A DNA stretch of 64,000 nucleotides from Oceanispirochaeta sp963676905 (GCA_963676905.2 CAXXVE010000001.1:558001-622000); one strand, 5' to 3'. Positions 8,601-16,807 are shown, numbered from the stretch's first letter. The notes: generated by a model not told the origin, from the sequence alone. Program-made: numbers and translations.

Positions 8601-9954
8601 TTTTCAAAGCTGTAAACTTGGCATCCTGCCCGCCTATCTCAAGGATAGTATCCACTTCGGGGTCCAGTTCCGCTGCGGCCCGGGCATGGGCGCTGATCTC
8701 ATCCAGAACCACATCGGCCGAGATCAGTTTACCTATAAACTTCCGGCCCGAACCTGTCGTTCCGCTTCCTTTTATCTCAAGCCGGGAGCCCTCTGATTCA
8801 GCAGCCTTCTCTATGGCTTCAAAAAGAGCCTGAACCGCCTCAAGGGGCCGGCCGGAGGTTCGTGTATAGAAGCCCCCGTACACATCTCCCTCTGTTGAGC
8901 AGATAACAGCCTTTGTACTTGTGGAGCCGATGTCGATTCCAAGATAAGCCTCGAGCCGGGAAGGCAGGGCCCTGTAGAGATCGACCTCCACAAAGGGCTG
9001 TCCCTTGCGGCCTTCAACGGGCTGTTCCCAGGACCTGTAGCTCTTAAAATCGGGGTAGTCCGAATACTCCAGAGTAAGGGGAGGATAAAAATCGGTTCTG
9101 TCCTTTCCGCCCTCAATATAGAAGGCTCCCTTATCAACGGGAAGGAGTTCAGCCTCCTCTCCGCAGCCTCCCTCTCCGGCAGCGCCGGAAAGCTGATCCT
9201 GCAGGCTCAAAGCGGCGCCGTAGGCTCCCTGCAGCTGCCCCATGAGATCGATGACAAAGGGAATATTCAGAATATCCTGCAGATGTTTTGCGACGGCAGT
9301 GTTGGCTGAAACACCTCCTGTAAAAAGGACAGGGGAGAGAACCTCATCCTCCTTGAAGAGGGTGTCAGCCAGATTACGGGCCAGTCCGTGGCAGAGGCCG
9401 TCACTGATAGCGGAAAGGGAGGACCCCTCCTGCTGGGCATGAATCAGGTCTGTTTTGGCAAATACGGCGCAGCGCGTGGCTACAAGAGGGGGCTCATCCC
9501 GGTTCTCAAGGGCAACGGAACTGAGTTCGGCGCTGTCTGAGAGCTTCAGCCGCCCCGCCTGCTGATCAAGAAAACTACCGGTTCCCGCGGCACAGGAAGT
9601 ATTGGACCTGACAGAGCTGTAATTTCCATCCCTGTCAAAACGGATCAGGGAGAATTGCTCAGCCCCCACTAGAAGAATGGAACGGACATCGGGAAAACGC
9701 TCCCGCACCGATCGGATACAGGCCATGCGGGAGTCAACTCCAAGGCTGTGTCTGATACGTCCCCCGGCGCGGCCTGTCAGTGCGGCAGGAATGGGGCTTG
9801 AGATCTGAAGCTCCTTCTCCATCTCTGTCAGGGCTTCCCTTATATTTCCCTCATGGGCCCTGCAGAAGCTGCCCCGAATCTCACCGGATTCATCCAGAAG
9901 CACAGCACTCAGTGAAACAGATCCCGCATCAATACCAAGAATCATACCGCTCAT
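5662..9954 (-). CDS. 2-hydroxyacyl-CoA dehydratase activase-like protein with two ASKHA domains
   Basis: The 1430-residue protein fuses several parts seen in radical 2-hydroxyacyl-CoA dehydratase systems. Residues 1-255 and about 336-590 are two BadF/BcrA/HgdC-type ATPase domains. Each keeps the two cysteines that in HgdC hold a bridging [4Fe-4S] cluster: Cys121 and Cys162 in copy one, Cys464 and Cys502 in copy two, in SCAAGTGSF/RCAVF and VCAAGTGSF/RCTVF contexts. From about 620 (QEVCTICGNHCKL) a DUF2229-like region follows, and the last 400 residues resemble COG3580/COG3581, related to the dehydratase subunits. Such large fusions occur in clostridia and spirochaetes and their substrate is unknown. 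The start overlaps the stop of the upstream regulator (ATGA), so translation is coupled. Confidence 0.88.
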   Translation of the reverse strand: MSGMILGIDAGSVSLSAVLLDESGEIRGSFCRAHEGNIREALTEMEKELQISSPIPAALTGRAGGRIRHSLGVDSRMACIRSVRERFPDVRSILLVGAEQFSLIRFDRDGNYSSVRSNTSCAAGTGSFLDQQAGRLKLSDSAELSSVALENRDEPPLVATRCAVFAKTDLIHAQQEGSSLSAISDGLCHGLARNLADTLFKEDEVLSPVLFTGGVSANTAVAKHLQDILNIPFVIDLMGQLQGAYGAALSLQDQLSGAAGEGGCGEEAELLPVDKGAFYIEGGKDRTDFYPPLTLEYSDYPDFKSYRSWEQPVEGRKGQPFVEVDLYRALPSRLEAYLGIDIGSTSTKAVICSTEGDVYGGFYTRTSGRPLEAVQALFEAIEKAAESEGSRLEIKGSGTTGSGRKFIGKLISADVVLDEISAHARAAAELDPEVDTILEIGGQDAKFTALKNGRVTLSVMNNVCAAGTGSFLEEQASRLGLSVRDYAPMTEGQRAPLVSDRCTVFMERDINHLLSEGCSVPEVLTAALHGVRENYLRKVAVTGSIGKRIFFQGATAKNRSLVAAFEQKLQREILVSPFCHLTGALGAALTLMDECVDSKAFPGLELCRKDIPVRQEVCTICGNHCKLTVADLEGRSVAFGFLCGRDYDTEGYVNRNSSGWNLMKERKGLEGGLKKEFLQAAPSSGPVVGIPDALFLVEDRAFWEVFFRELGIKTISTVGMKDAIGRGKPLTGSEFCAPVSSLFGHTHELLDRGADYIFLPHYLERKQGKDGERRKFCYFTQFSSSLVSQGIDPGRIISPLGASRYSSFQLKGELHRTLSSCGELKRGYLQVSTALDRAQEYRRSFEEGLKALFEKGRSRDDEQTDVVLLGRPYSVLPEGMNKGIPEIFGTQGIRVFYQDMLDTSACDFSAIDGLLKEINWNFGEKILKAAEQIVQTEGLYPVLLTSFKCGPDSFLQDYFRKILEAHDKPYLILELDEHDSSVGYETRIEAAVRAFRNHREEELGRSGSGAAKIRLRDYRGINPRYARTYDRRRTLVLPNWDDYAIPLMADLFRSQGIKAIVMEESDQSIRRSLKWNSGMCIPMNAVVEGFADTLKKHKLKPEHAQLWIPEAHFSCNIKMFPHQIQEIFKVYGGGLEKARVFPGIIAFSDISPFLPISAYQVYMFSGLIRRISCRIRPYEHVKGQTDEAVRKSLALLSDLFSGRRKNTGQTVQEIISLFEWISYDREARKPLVALFGDVYVRENPVFNQNVISYIEQNGGEVVTMPYHEYTRMTAEMYFKRWGKELKLKNLFSLKPMLTAMEQMEKWYYRYFEKVLHQPLSRYSEDPEKILEPYHIRLDHEGESQDNLLKTWYISHQYPELTLFVQLNPGFCCAGNVTEAMSTRIQEETGIPVLSLTYDGTGGFKNDAILPYLKYSAAGQASQGDDSAHRA

Positions 9955-10403
9955 AGCCTGTCCCTCACCTTTGCCCAGAACTCACAGACTCCCTTCTGCC
10001 AGGAATCCTGTGCCAGGGAGATCATCGCATCGGGTACAGCAGTGAACTGATCCAGGATACGCGTCAGTTCCTCCTGAATGGGAGGCATGGAAAAGAGGGC
10101 TTCCCCGGGTGAAGCGACTGCCAGAATCAGCTCCTCATAATGGGCCCGGGAGGCCCAGTGAGCTCCGGCCTTTTCCGCTGCCTCCGAGAGGGATTTTTCC
10201 ATTCCCTCCTTTTCGCTTTTCAGCCTGGAAACTATATCACCCAGGGAGAGGTCCTCGCTCATACGGTTCTGAAACTCCTCCTTCCTTCTGATTGCCTCGG
10301 TCACAGCATCCTGAAAGATGCGGGAAAGATTGAAGCCGTCCCTCCACAAGTTGATCTTGCTGTAGAGGGCATCTGGAACGGTCAGGGTGATTTTACGGGC
10401 CAT
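9951..10403 (-). CDS. ribbon-helix-helix regulator-like protein
   Basis: The 150-residue protein opens with MARKITLTVPDALYSKIN and a following helix pair (LSRIFQDAVTEAIRRKEEF, to about residue 45), the pattern of a CopG/Arc-type ribbon-helix-helix DNA-binding domain. The remaining 100 residues are helical and not recognised. AGGAGA lies five bases upstream of the ATG, a strong ribosome binding site. The gene overlaps the activase-like gene by four bases (ATGA), so both are made together. A perfect 27-bp inverted repeat sits 12 bases upstream, between a candidate promoter and the start, which suggests that it represses its own operon. The regulatory role is inference. Confidence 0.65.
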   Translation of the reverse strand: MARKITLTVPDALYSKINLWRDGFNLSRIFQDAVTEAIRRKEEFQNRMSEDLSLGDIVSRLKSEKEGMEKSLSEAAEKAGAHWASRAHYEELILAVASPGEALFSMPPIQEELTRILDQFTAVPDAMISLAQDSWQKGVCEFWAKVRDRL

Positions 10404-10414
10404 ACCTGTCTCCT

Positions 10415-10441
10415 GTACGTATTGTGTAGTTTAATACGTAC
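10415..10441. promoter_or_regulatory. perfect inverted repeat, likely operator of the ribbon-helix-helix gene
   Basis: GTACGTATT (10415-10423) and AATACGTAC (10433-10441) are perfect complements with a 9-base spacer. The repeat lies directly downstream of the candidate -10 box and would cover the transcription start. There is no T run, so it is not a terminator. Confidence 0.75.
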
Positions 10442-10442
10442 T

Positions 10443-10472
10443 ATTTTACAGACACGTGCTATAAACGGACAA
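10443..10472 (-). promoter_or_regulatory. candidate sigma-70 promoter for the regulator/activase operon
   Basis: On the minus strand TTGTCC (10472-10467) and TAAAAT (10448-10443) are spaced by 18 bases, matching four and five of six consensus positions. The inverted repeat starts right after the -10 box. Confidence 0.5.
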
Positions 10473-10492
10473 GCCTTTATTTTTGAGAATTG

Positions 10493-10523
10493 AAAAAAAA
10501 ACCGGTCTGCTGAAGACCGGTTT
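10493..10523 (-). terminator. intrinsic terminator after the small basic protein gene
   Basis: A 9-bp stem (AACCGGTCT at 10500-10508 and AGACCGGTT at 10514-10522) with a 5-base loop is followed on the minus strand by a run of eight or more T. It lies just past the stop of the gene at 10543. Confidence 0.88.
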
Positions 10524-10542
10524 GAATATTTTATGAATCTGC

Positions 10543-10854
10543 TTATTTTACAATTTTCTGATAGGGAATAGTCTTTTTCTCACCGCTGTCGAGGAGTACC
10601 TGAACCTTGTCGATGGAGATTGTGATAATCTCACCTGACTTTACTTCACCCTTTCTGGCGGTAAACTTGATCTTGTCGTGGATCTTGAGTTTATCACGCA
10701 TTTTGCGGGCGTCCTCTTCTTTGGCTTTCTTTGCAACTTCTCTTTCTTCCGCTTTGATAGCATAATCAAGTTCAGTTCTCAGAACTCTCATATCTTCAAC
10801 GTTCATATCACCGTAAATATCTGCATATTTATCTGTTTTTTTAGCTCTTGCCAT
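10543..10854 (-). CDS. small basic protein of unknown function
   Basis: This 103-residue protein is rich in Lys, Glu and Asp. Residues 1-60 look like charged helices (MNVEDMRVLRTELDYAIKAE and a Lys/Glu-rich stretch). Residues 60-103 (IKFTARKGEVKSGEIITISIDKVQVLLDSGEKKTIPYQKIVK) alternate short strands, possibly a small SH3-like or KOW-like barrel. I do not recognise a family with certainty. It has its own promoter, a good ribosome binding site (GGGAG nine bases from the ATG) and its own terminator, so it is a real, probably well-expressed gene. A nucleic-acid-binding role is possible from the charge but is not shown. Confidence 0.75.
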   Translation of the reverse strand: MARAKKTDKYADIYGDMNVEDMRVLRTELDYAIKAEEREVAKKAKEEDARKMRDKLKIHDKIKFTARKGEVKSGEIITISIDKVQVLLDSGEKKTIPYQKIVK

Positions 10855-10895
10855 TTTATGTTTCTCCCTTGCATTTAATTGGCTGTTATAAATCC

Positions 10896-10925
10896 ATTAT
10901 AGAATCACAAATAATTATTAATCAA
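10896..10925 (-). promoter_or_regulatory. sigma-70-type promoter for the small basic protein gene
   Basis: On the minus strand TTGATT (10925-10920) and a perfect TATAAT (10901-10896) are separated by 18 bases, about 40 bases upstream of the ATG at 10854. Confidence 0.65.
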
Positions 10926-11123
10926 AAAAATAAATAAAAATTCAATTGTTTTCAGGGGTTCATAAAACTTTTTTTCATTATTTGGATAAAAAAGTGATAT
11001 TTCCCTGATTTTTACACCATTAAAACTTGCCAGGAAGGTTCTACTAAAAACAGAAAAATATTTCAAGCACCCGAATAAGATCAATTAATCAGATTATGCT
11101 CAGGTCCTGAACAGGCTATACCC

Positions 11124-11147
11124 GCCTGTAAATACAATTTTACAGGC
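11124..11147 (-). terminator. hairpin downstream of the chemoreceptor gene
   Basis: GCCTGTAAA (11124-11132) and TTTACAGGC (11139-11147) form a perfect 9-bp stem with a 6-base loop, ten bases past the stop of the chemoreceptor gene. No T run follows on either strand, so it may be a transcript 3' end stabiliser rather than a full intrinsic terminator. Confidence 0.4.
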
Positions 11148-11156
11148 AGTAAAAGG

Positions 11157-13136
11157 TCATACAATAATGGACTTGTCCTGAAAGAATCCCGAGTACTTTT
11201 TATCAATTTTATTTATATGGTTTACAACCCAGTCCTGCAGAAAATCAAGGACCTCTATACTGAGCACACCCTCATTATTGATTATCCCGGAATGAAGATC
11301 TTTTGCCTTCTTCACAAGGGCATTATGCTGCTTGATATGGGCCTCTTTTTCAGGGTAATCGTATTTATGAAAATTCTTCTCTTCCGCTCCGAAATGGTAC
11401 TCGGTGTAATTTATAAGTTCACCAAGTGTGGTCGCCAGAACTTCATTTCCTGCGCCCACCTCCATCTTTTCATAGAGATTTGATATGAGTGCCAGGAGTT
11501 TTTTATGGTGAGTGTCAAATTCATTCACTCTGACTGAAAAGTTTTCATTCCACTGAATCAGGTCATCGTATCCAAGGGTCATAATAACCTGAATAATCTC
11601 CTGGGATATATCTGTCAGGGTAATAAACCCCTGTTCCGCCCTGTCAAAATCTCCTTCATTTTTCAATGCAATAATTTCGCGGACCTTTTCATGGAGATCG
11701 CTGTGAATATCTTTCAATCTGTTGAACTTTGAGGGATTGTTGATGAACTTTTCTCCCCGGCTGTATATCCACTTTCCGAGACGGCAGTTCTTATCACCCA
11801 GTACTGAGATATCATTTTCATCAAGCTTTCCATCCAGTACAGATCTGGCCATCCCCATCCAGTTCACATGGGCAACCATCAGGTTGGATATAAAAAGCTT
11901 ATTTTCAAGAACATTTTTCCCGCCTGTAAAGTCTCTGTTGGCTTTCATGATCTCAATAATGGCTTCATTGTTGCTGAGGTAGGATTCTGAAACTTTTGTA
12001 AGATTATAATTTGATATTCTGGATTCATCAGTCAGTTTCTCCATATCACTTCGTAGATTGGATGCAATCCTCTTGGAGTCCTGGAGTACTTTATTAATAT
12101 CTTCAGATCCGAGTTCAATTTCATGAACACTTCCTGTAGATTCCGCTGATATTTCCTGCAGGTCTTCCGTCGCCCGCGACAGCTGCTGTGAAGCACTTAC
12201 AAGTGTTTCTGTATTTCTTGAGATCTCTGAAAATGCATCGGAAACGGTCTGGGCTCCATTCTCAATTTCAGAAAATGATTCACCGCTCTCCCGGCTTATC
12301 ATTCCCGCCCTGTTGATCTGCTCTACAAGTTTATTCAGGGTGTCTGAAATACTCAGTGAGTTCTGGGCCGTAGACTCAGCAAGAGACCTTATCTCCTCGG
12401 CTACAACGGCAAATCCTTTCCCCGCCTCCCCCGCATGGGCAGCTTCAATGGCTGCATTCATGGAGAGCAGGTTTGTCTGGGAGGCAATATCGTTGATTAC
12501 TGTAATAAGGGAGAGTACATCATCAACCTGCTTCTGTATATTCCGGATAACATCCTCGTTTTCCCTTATCTTATCGCTGCCCTCCGATGTGACCCGGATC
12601 AGATGGCTGACTCTCTCCTGTCTGGATGATGCAATACCGGCAACGTCCTGTATGGAGTCATTCATGGCAGATATTGATGCCGCGGTCTCCTGAATAGACC
12701 TGTTCTGGCGGTCATTCTGCATGCGGAAACTTCCAAGTGAAGCATGGATCTCCTCAATAGCTGCGGACCCTTCGGTCACACTCTCAAACAGCTCAAAGGC
12801 GCTTTTGCGGTTCTTCTCGGTATGTACAGAAATCTGGGAAGCGGAGATTACGGCCTTCTCAATATTGCGTGAGAGCCGCATTCCCGCCCGTTCACATTGG
12901 GCAATACTGTTTTCCTGGCTTCCAATCATAGAATTGATGGTGTCGGAATTCCTGTCCAGAGCTTCCTTGAGCTCGACAAAGGGAACAGAGATCTTCTCCT
13001 GGGGAAGGGGACTTCCCTCCTTCAGGGCATTCACCCGCTTGATAAGCTGCTGAATGGACCGGTCACGATTGATCATGGTCAGAACCAGCAGCACAAGGCA
13101 AATGCCAAACAGAGTACTTACGATAATAAGGGGCAT
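11157..13136 (-). CDS. methyl-accepting chemotaxis protein with CZB and hemerythrin domains
   Basis: The 659-residue receptor has one membrane segment (about 3-21) and no periplasmic domain. The signalling hairpin is at about 215-265 (ASQTNLLSMNAAIEAAHAGE, AEEIRSLAESTAQNS). A chemoreceptor zinc-binding (CZB) domain follows at about 420-490 with His423, Cys451 (CRLGKW), His478 and His482 (HSDLH). Residues 525-650 are a bacteriohemerythrin with all expected diiron ligands: His544, His581, Glu585, His600, His604, His640 and Asp645. By family knowledge CZB binds zinc and reacts with hypochlorite or thiol stress, and hemerythrin binds O2. So this is probably an internal redox and oxygen taxis receptor. 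It is transcribed alone. Confidence 0.93.
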   Translation of the reverse strand: MPLIIVSTLFGICLVLLVLTMINRDRSIQQLIKRVNALKEGSPLPQEKISVPFVELKEALDRNSDTINSMIGSQENSIAQCERAGMRLSRNIEKAVISASQISVHTEKNRKSAFELFESVTEGSAAIEEIHASLGSFRMQNDRQNRSIQETAASISAMNDSIQDVAGIASSRQERVSHLIRVTSEGSDKIRENEDVIRNIQKQVDDVLSLITVINDIASQTNLLSMNAAIEAAHAGEAGKGFAVVAEEIRSLAESTAQNSLSISDTLNKLVEQINRAGMISRESGESFSEIENGAQTVSDAFSEISRNTETLVSASQQLSRATEDLQEISAESTGSVHEIELGSEDINKVLQDSKRIASNLRSDMEKLTDESRISNYNLTKVSESYLSNNEAIIEIMKANRDFTGGKNVLENKLFISNLMVAHVNWMGMARSVLDGKLDENDISVLGDKNCRLGKWIYSRGEKFINNPSKFNRLKDIHSDLHEKVREIIALKNEGDFDRAEQGFITLTDISQEIIQVIMTLGYDDLIQWNENFSVRVNEFDTHHKKLLALISNLYEKMEVGAGNEVLATTLGELINYTEYHFGAEEKNFHKYDYPEKEAHIKQHNALVKKAKDLHSGIINNEGVLSIEVLDFLQDWVVNHINKIDKKYSGFFQDKSIIV

Positions 13137-13201
13137 AATTTCTCCGATGTATTCTTATATAAGGATTTGAATTACAGGTTCACTTAAAAGTATCGAGTAT
13201 A

Positions 13202-13216
13202 TAAGTATTTTACTTA
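13202..13216. promoter_or_regulatory. short palindrome between divergent chemoreceptor and flavoprotein genes
   Basis: TAAGTATTTTACTTA is a perfect 6-bp inverted repeat with a 3-base centre. It lies 65 bases upstream of the chemoreceptor start and 190 bases upstream of the flavoprotein start. A possible regulator site; it could also be chance in AT-rich DNA. Confidence 0.25.
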
Positions 13217-13405
13217 ATAGCTGACATCAGTTCAATTCCTTGATCCACGGCTCCGTCTATTCCACATTGGCCCAAATAGGACCATAAAGACCATAACAAC
13301 CAGAAACACCAAATCTATTGTCCAAGCACTGGATTAAAGGGTATATATTTATCAATATTTTTTTATCTATAAATATTAAGAGAAACGAAAATTGAGGAGA
13401 TATCA

Positions 13406-15121
13406 GTGAAAAAGTTTATTGCTTCAGTACTGCTTCTGGCTTCCCTTGTGTTCATGGGATGTTCAGGAAAGGCTGTCTACAATGCCGGCACCTACACCGG
13501 AGAGGGACAGGGACATGGCGGAACCATCAAGGTTGCCGTTACTGTGGATGGAAAAGCCATCAAAAACATCGAGGTTGTTGAGAACCCCGAATCCGACTTC
13601 ACTGTCAATGCAATGAAGACCATTCTTGACAGAGCCCTTAAAGCCAACTCTGGCGATATCGACGGCGTCACCGGTGCAACCGAAACTTCCACCGGACTCA
13701 TTACCGCCCTCCAGGGAGCCCTTGCCCAGGCCGTTACAGGCAATGCTGCAGCCGCTTCTTCCTCCGCCGCCGAAACAGTCGAGCTGAAAGATGACTCTGC
13801 CGACGTTGTTGTTATCGGTGCCGGCGGTGCCGGTCTTGCCACGGCAAAAGCGGCAGCTCAGTCCGGAGCCAAAGTTATTGTTCTTGAAAAGATGCCCTTC
13901 GTAGGTGGTAATACAAACTACGCCACAGGCGGTCTGAATGCTGCTGAAACAGCACCCCAGAAGGCCCTTGGAATCGAAGATACCATCGAGATCTTCATCG
14001 ACGATACCATGAAAGGCGGTCACAACCTGAACAACCCCGAACTTGTACGTGTTCTGGCTGAGAACAGTGCAGACACCGTTGACTGGCTGATATCCATGGG
14101 AGCCGACCTTACCGATGTCGGTAGAATGGGTGGTGCCTCAAACAACAGAACCCACAGACCCGCCGGTGGTGCCGCTGCAGGAGCTCACCTTGTATCCGTA
14201 CTGGACAAGGCTGCCGAAGCCGTTGCCGACGTAAGGACCGACAGCCGTGTTACAGCTATAAACTATGATGAAAACGGAATCACAGGTGTTACTGTTGAAA
14301 CAGCCGACGGAAGCTACAACATAGCCGCCAAAGCCGTTGTAATCGCCACCGGGGGATTCGGAGCCAACAACGAAAGGGTTGTACAGTACAAGCCTGAACT
14401 TGCAGGATTCGGAACAACCAACGCACCCGGCGCCACCGGTGATGCCCTTGATCTGGTTGCCCCCCTCAATGTTGCTCTTGTAGATATTGAACAGATTCAG
14501 ACTCACCCCACAGTTGTACCTGTTAAGAACAAGATGATCACCGAAGCCGTACGCGGTAACGGAGCCATCCTTATCAACAGAGATGCAAAACGGTTTGTTT
14601 CCGAACTTGAAACACGTGACGTTGTATCAAAAGCGACTCTGGAGCAGGAAGGCAAGACCTCTTTCCTGATGTTCGATCAGGGTGTCAGAGAGTCTCTGAA
14701 AGCAATCGAAAGCTATGCCAAGGCCGGTCTGCTGACCGAAGCGGCTACAGTTGAGGAGCTGGCGTCAGCTCTGGAACTTGATCCTGCCGTACTGGCTGAG
14801 ACCTTCGCTACCTATAACGGTTATGTTGCTTCAGGAACAGATGCTGACTTCAGCCGCTCCAACATGCCCCGCAGTCTTGAAAACGGCCCCTTCTATGCTG
14901 TAGAAGTCGGACCCGCCGTTCACCACACAATGGGCGGTATCAAGATCAATACAGAAACACAGGTTATTGACAATGACGGCAGCATCATTTCCGGTCTCTT
15001 TGCAGCCGGTGAGGTTACCGGTGGAGTACACGGCGGCAACAGACTGGGTGGAAACGCTCTTTCTGATATCTCTACCTTCGGTAGAATTGCCGGTACACAG
15101 GCAGCCGCTTACGCCGAATAG
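13406..15121 (+). CDS. fumarate reductase-like flavoprotein with FMN-binding domain, lipoprotein
   Basis: The 571-residue protein starts with a lipoprotein signal (lipobox FMGC, Cys19). Residues 25-112 are an FMN_bind domain with DGVTGATETS at 86-95, the motif at which ApbE attaches FMN covalently to a threonine. From about 132 comes an FAD_binding_2 domain (VVVIGAGGAGLATA, EKMPFVGGNTNYATGGLNA). Fumarate-reductase active-site signatures are visible: THPT, RFVSELETRD, VHHTMGGIKIN and GVHGGNRLGGNALSD. It would reduce fumarate or a related enoate such as urocanate or an acrylate on the outer face of the membrane; which one is not decidable. No cytochrome domain and no apbE in the window. A two-component pair and a second flavoprotein follow. 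Confidence 0.88.
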   Translation: MKKFIASVLLLASLVFMGCSGKAVYNAGTYTGEGQGHGGTIKVAVTVDGKAIKNIEVVENPESDFTVNAMKTILDRALKANSGDIDGVTGATETSTGLITALQGALAQAVTGNAAAASSSAAETVELKDDSADVVVIGAGGAGLATAKAAAQSGAKVIVLEKMPFVGGNTNYATGGLNAAETAPQKALGIEDTIEIFIDDTMKGGHNLNNPELVRVLAENSADTVDWLISMGADLTDVGRMGGASNNRTHRPAGGAAAGAHLVSVLDKAAEAVADVRTDSRVTAINYDENGITGVTVETADGSYNIAAKAVVIATGGFGANNERVVQYKPELAGFGTTNAPGATGDALDLVAPLNVALVDIEQIQTHPTVVPVKNKMITEAVRGNGAILINRDAKRFVSELETRDVVSKATLEQEGKTSFLMFDQGVRESLKAIESYAKAGLLTEAATVEELASALELDPAVLAETFATYNGYVASGTDADFSRSNMPRSLENGPFYAVEVGPAVHHTMGGIKINTETQVIDNDGSIISGLFAAGEVTGGVHGGNRLGGNALSDISTFGRIAGTQAAAYAE

Positions 15122-15159
15122 GACAGTACAGAAAATCTGACATACCTGACTATTAAACT

Positions 15160-15197
15160 GCGGTTCTCCCGATTAAGAGGGGGAACCGCTTTTTTTA
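15160..15197 (+). terminator. intrinsic terminator after the first flavoprotein gene
   Basis: GCGGTTC (15160-15166) pairs with GAACCGC (15183-15189), extended inside by C/G pairs, and is followed by eight T. The two-component genes downstream must therefore rely on read-through or on their own promoter. Confidence 0.85.
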
Positions 15198-15241
15198 TTT
15201 ATCTTCCCCGGTTTATACTTTGACAGAAGCCAAAACAGATT

Positions 15242-16807
15242 ATGAAACTGAACAGAAAGATCTCCCTTCTTACAGGGTTTTTTACATCCGCCATTATTCT
15301 CATTATCACACTTGTACTCCTGATGCAGTGGCTGACGACTCTCAGAAACCAGCAGGAACTTGAAAGCCGGGACATGGCTGTCACTGTGTCGCGGATGTCG
15401 ACGATACGGGAGAACATAATCAAACCCAACGGCAGCATCCCCATACAGCGGGAGATGGAGACCCTGCGCCTTAACACAAGGGTGCAGTACATCCAGGTTA
15501 TCAATATAGAGGGATACTTCTTCTCCCACAGCAGCCCCTCACAGCTCGGCCGCCCTGTGGAAGATCCCTTTCTTCTTGCCTTTCTCAGGCAGGAGTATCC
15601 CGAAACGGAGATCCGGAAACCCCACTCCTTTGCGGACCCCATGGTTGAAGGAATTGCCCCTGTCTTCTCGGGAGGTGAGTTTTCAGGAATTGTGGTCTGC
15701 GGCTTTCTCAACGGCCGGATCATTCAGGAGATATACACCCATCTGCAGAGCTTTGTACTCATTATCATCCTTGCTGTCTTTACAGGCCTTTACGCCGCCG
15801 GCTTTCTTGCTTCAAGCATAAAAAAATCAATGTACAACCTGGAACCCGAAGAGATAGCCCGGCTTCTGGGGGAAAAACAGATGATTCTGGAGAACCTTAA
15901 AGCCGCCATCGTCACCATTGATCAGTTCGGCAAAATCATCTACTTCAACAGGGCATCAGGGGACCTTCTGGGACTTCACAAGATTGATCTGAACAGACAC
16001 TGCGGAATGTATTTCTTCGACGACCCTTTTCAGAAGTGTCTGGACAACAGGGTCACAATGATCTCCGAACTCAAAACGCCTGCAGGCAGGGTACTGCAGT
16101 GCCGGATGGAGCCCATGACCGTAGATTCCAGGATTCTGGGAGTGACAGGAATGATGGAGGATCTGTCGGAAGTCAGGGCCAGGGCGGAGGAACTGACAGG
16201 CATAAAACAGCTGAATGAGGGACTCAGAAGCCAGAACCATGAGTTTATGAACAAGCTCCATACCATCTCCGGGCTGATCCAGCTGGAGGAGTACGGGGAA
16301 GCCCTGCAGTTTATAAGCAGGGTCAGCACGACACGGCAGCAGATGATCGGCAAGCTGAACTGCTGCATCAAGAACCCCTCTGTAGCGGGGCTGATACTGG
16401 GAAAGTACAACAAGGCCCAGGAGATGAAGATTGAGTTTACTCTGGACGATTCAAGCTATATATCCGATACTCCCGGCATATCAGACACTGTGAACCTGAT
16501 TCTGGGCAACCTTCTGGAAAACGCCCTTGAAGAGCTGGCCGGACGATCGGGGGGAGAGATAAAAATTCTTCTGAAAGAGGGCCGCGGGAGTATCGAGATT
16601 GCCGTTGAAGACAACGGCGACGGCATCCCCGACGGAGAGAAGGTCTTCCTCCGGGGTGTGAGCTCCAAGGGTTCCGACAGGGGTCTGGGACTCTATCTTA
16701 TACGTGAAAAAATTGATGAACTGAACGGGAAGATGACTTTGAGTTCGGTGCCCGGCGCCACCGTATTCCATATTACCCTGCCCGTGGGAGAAGAGGAGAG
16801 CATATGA
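15242..16807 (+). CDS. sensor histidine kinase, CitA/DcuS family
   Basis: The 521-residue kinase has membrane segments at about 11-30 and 170-190 enclosing a periplasmic PASC-like sensor domain. A cytoplasmic PAS region follows (about 210-315). The phosphoacceptor is His333 in QNHEFMNKLHTISGLI, the SpoOB-like motif characteristic of CitA/DcuS kinases, and the ATPase domain carries LLENALEEL, DNGDGIPD and RGLGLYLIREK. Family members sense citrate or C4-dicarboxylates. The location next to a fumarate-reductase-like gene fits sensing of fumarate or another carboxylate acceptor. It overlaps the response regulator gene by four bases (ATGA). Confidence 0.92.
   Translation: MKLNRKISLLTGFFTSAIILIITLVLLMQWLTTLRNQQELESRDMAVTVSRMSTIRENIIKPNGSIPIQREMETLRLNTRVQYIQVINIEGYFFSHSSPSQLGRPVEDPFLLAFLRQEYPETEIRKPHSFADPMVEGIAPVFSGGEFSGIVVCGFLNGRIIQEIYTHLQSFVLIIILAVFTGLYAAGFLASSIKKSMYNLEPEEIARLLGEKQMILENLKAAIVTIDQFGKIIYFNRASGDLLGLHKIDLNRHCGMYFFDDPFQKCLDNRVTMISELKTPAGRVLQCRMEPMTVDSRILGVTGMMEDLSEVRARAEELTGIKQLNEGLRSQNHEFMNKLHTISGLIQLEEYGEALQFISRVSTTRQQMIGKLNCCIKNPSVAGLILGKYNKAQEMKIEFTLDDSSYISDTPGISDTVNLILGNLLENALEELAGRSGGEIKILLKEGRGSIEIAVEDNGDGIPDGEKVFLRGVSSKGSDRGLGLYLIREKIDELNGKMTLSSVPGATVFHITLPVGEEESI

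Larger units (their letters stand above)
10855..11156. other. AT-rich intergenic region of about 300 bases
   Basis: This gap holds the minus-strand promoter described at 10896-10925 and, near its far end, a hairpin after the chemoreceptor gene (11124-11147). The 200 bases between are strongly AT-rich with several A and T tracts and no open reading frame or RNA gene that I can support. Confidence 0.6.

Noticed and set aside
8083..8796. 237-residue open frame antisense to the activase-like gene
   Set aside because: Shadow frame in a GC-rich coding region with no recognisable domain or ribosome binding site.
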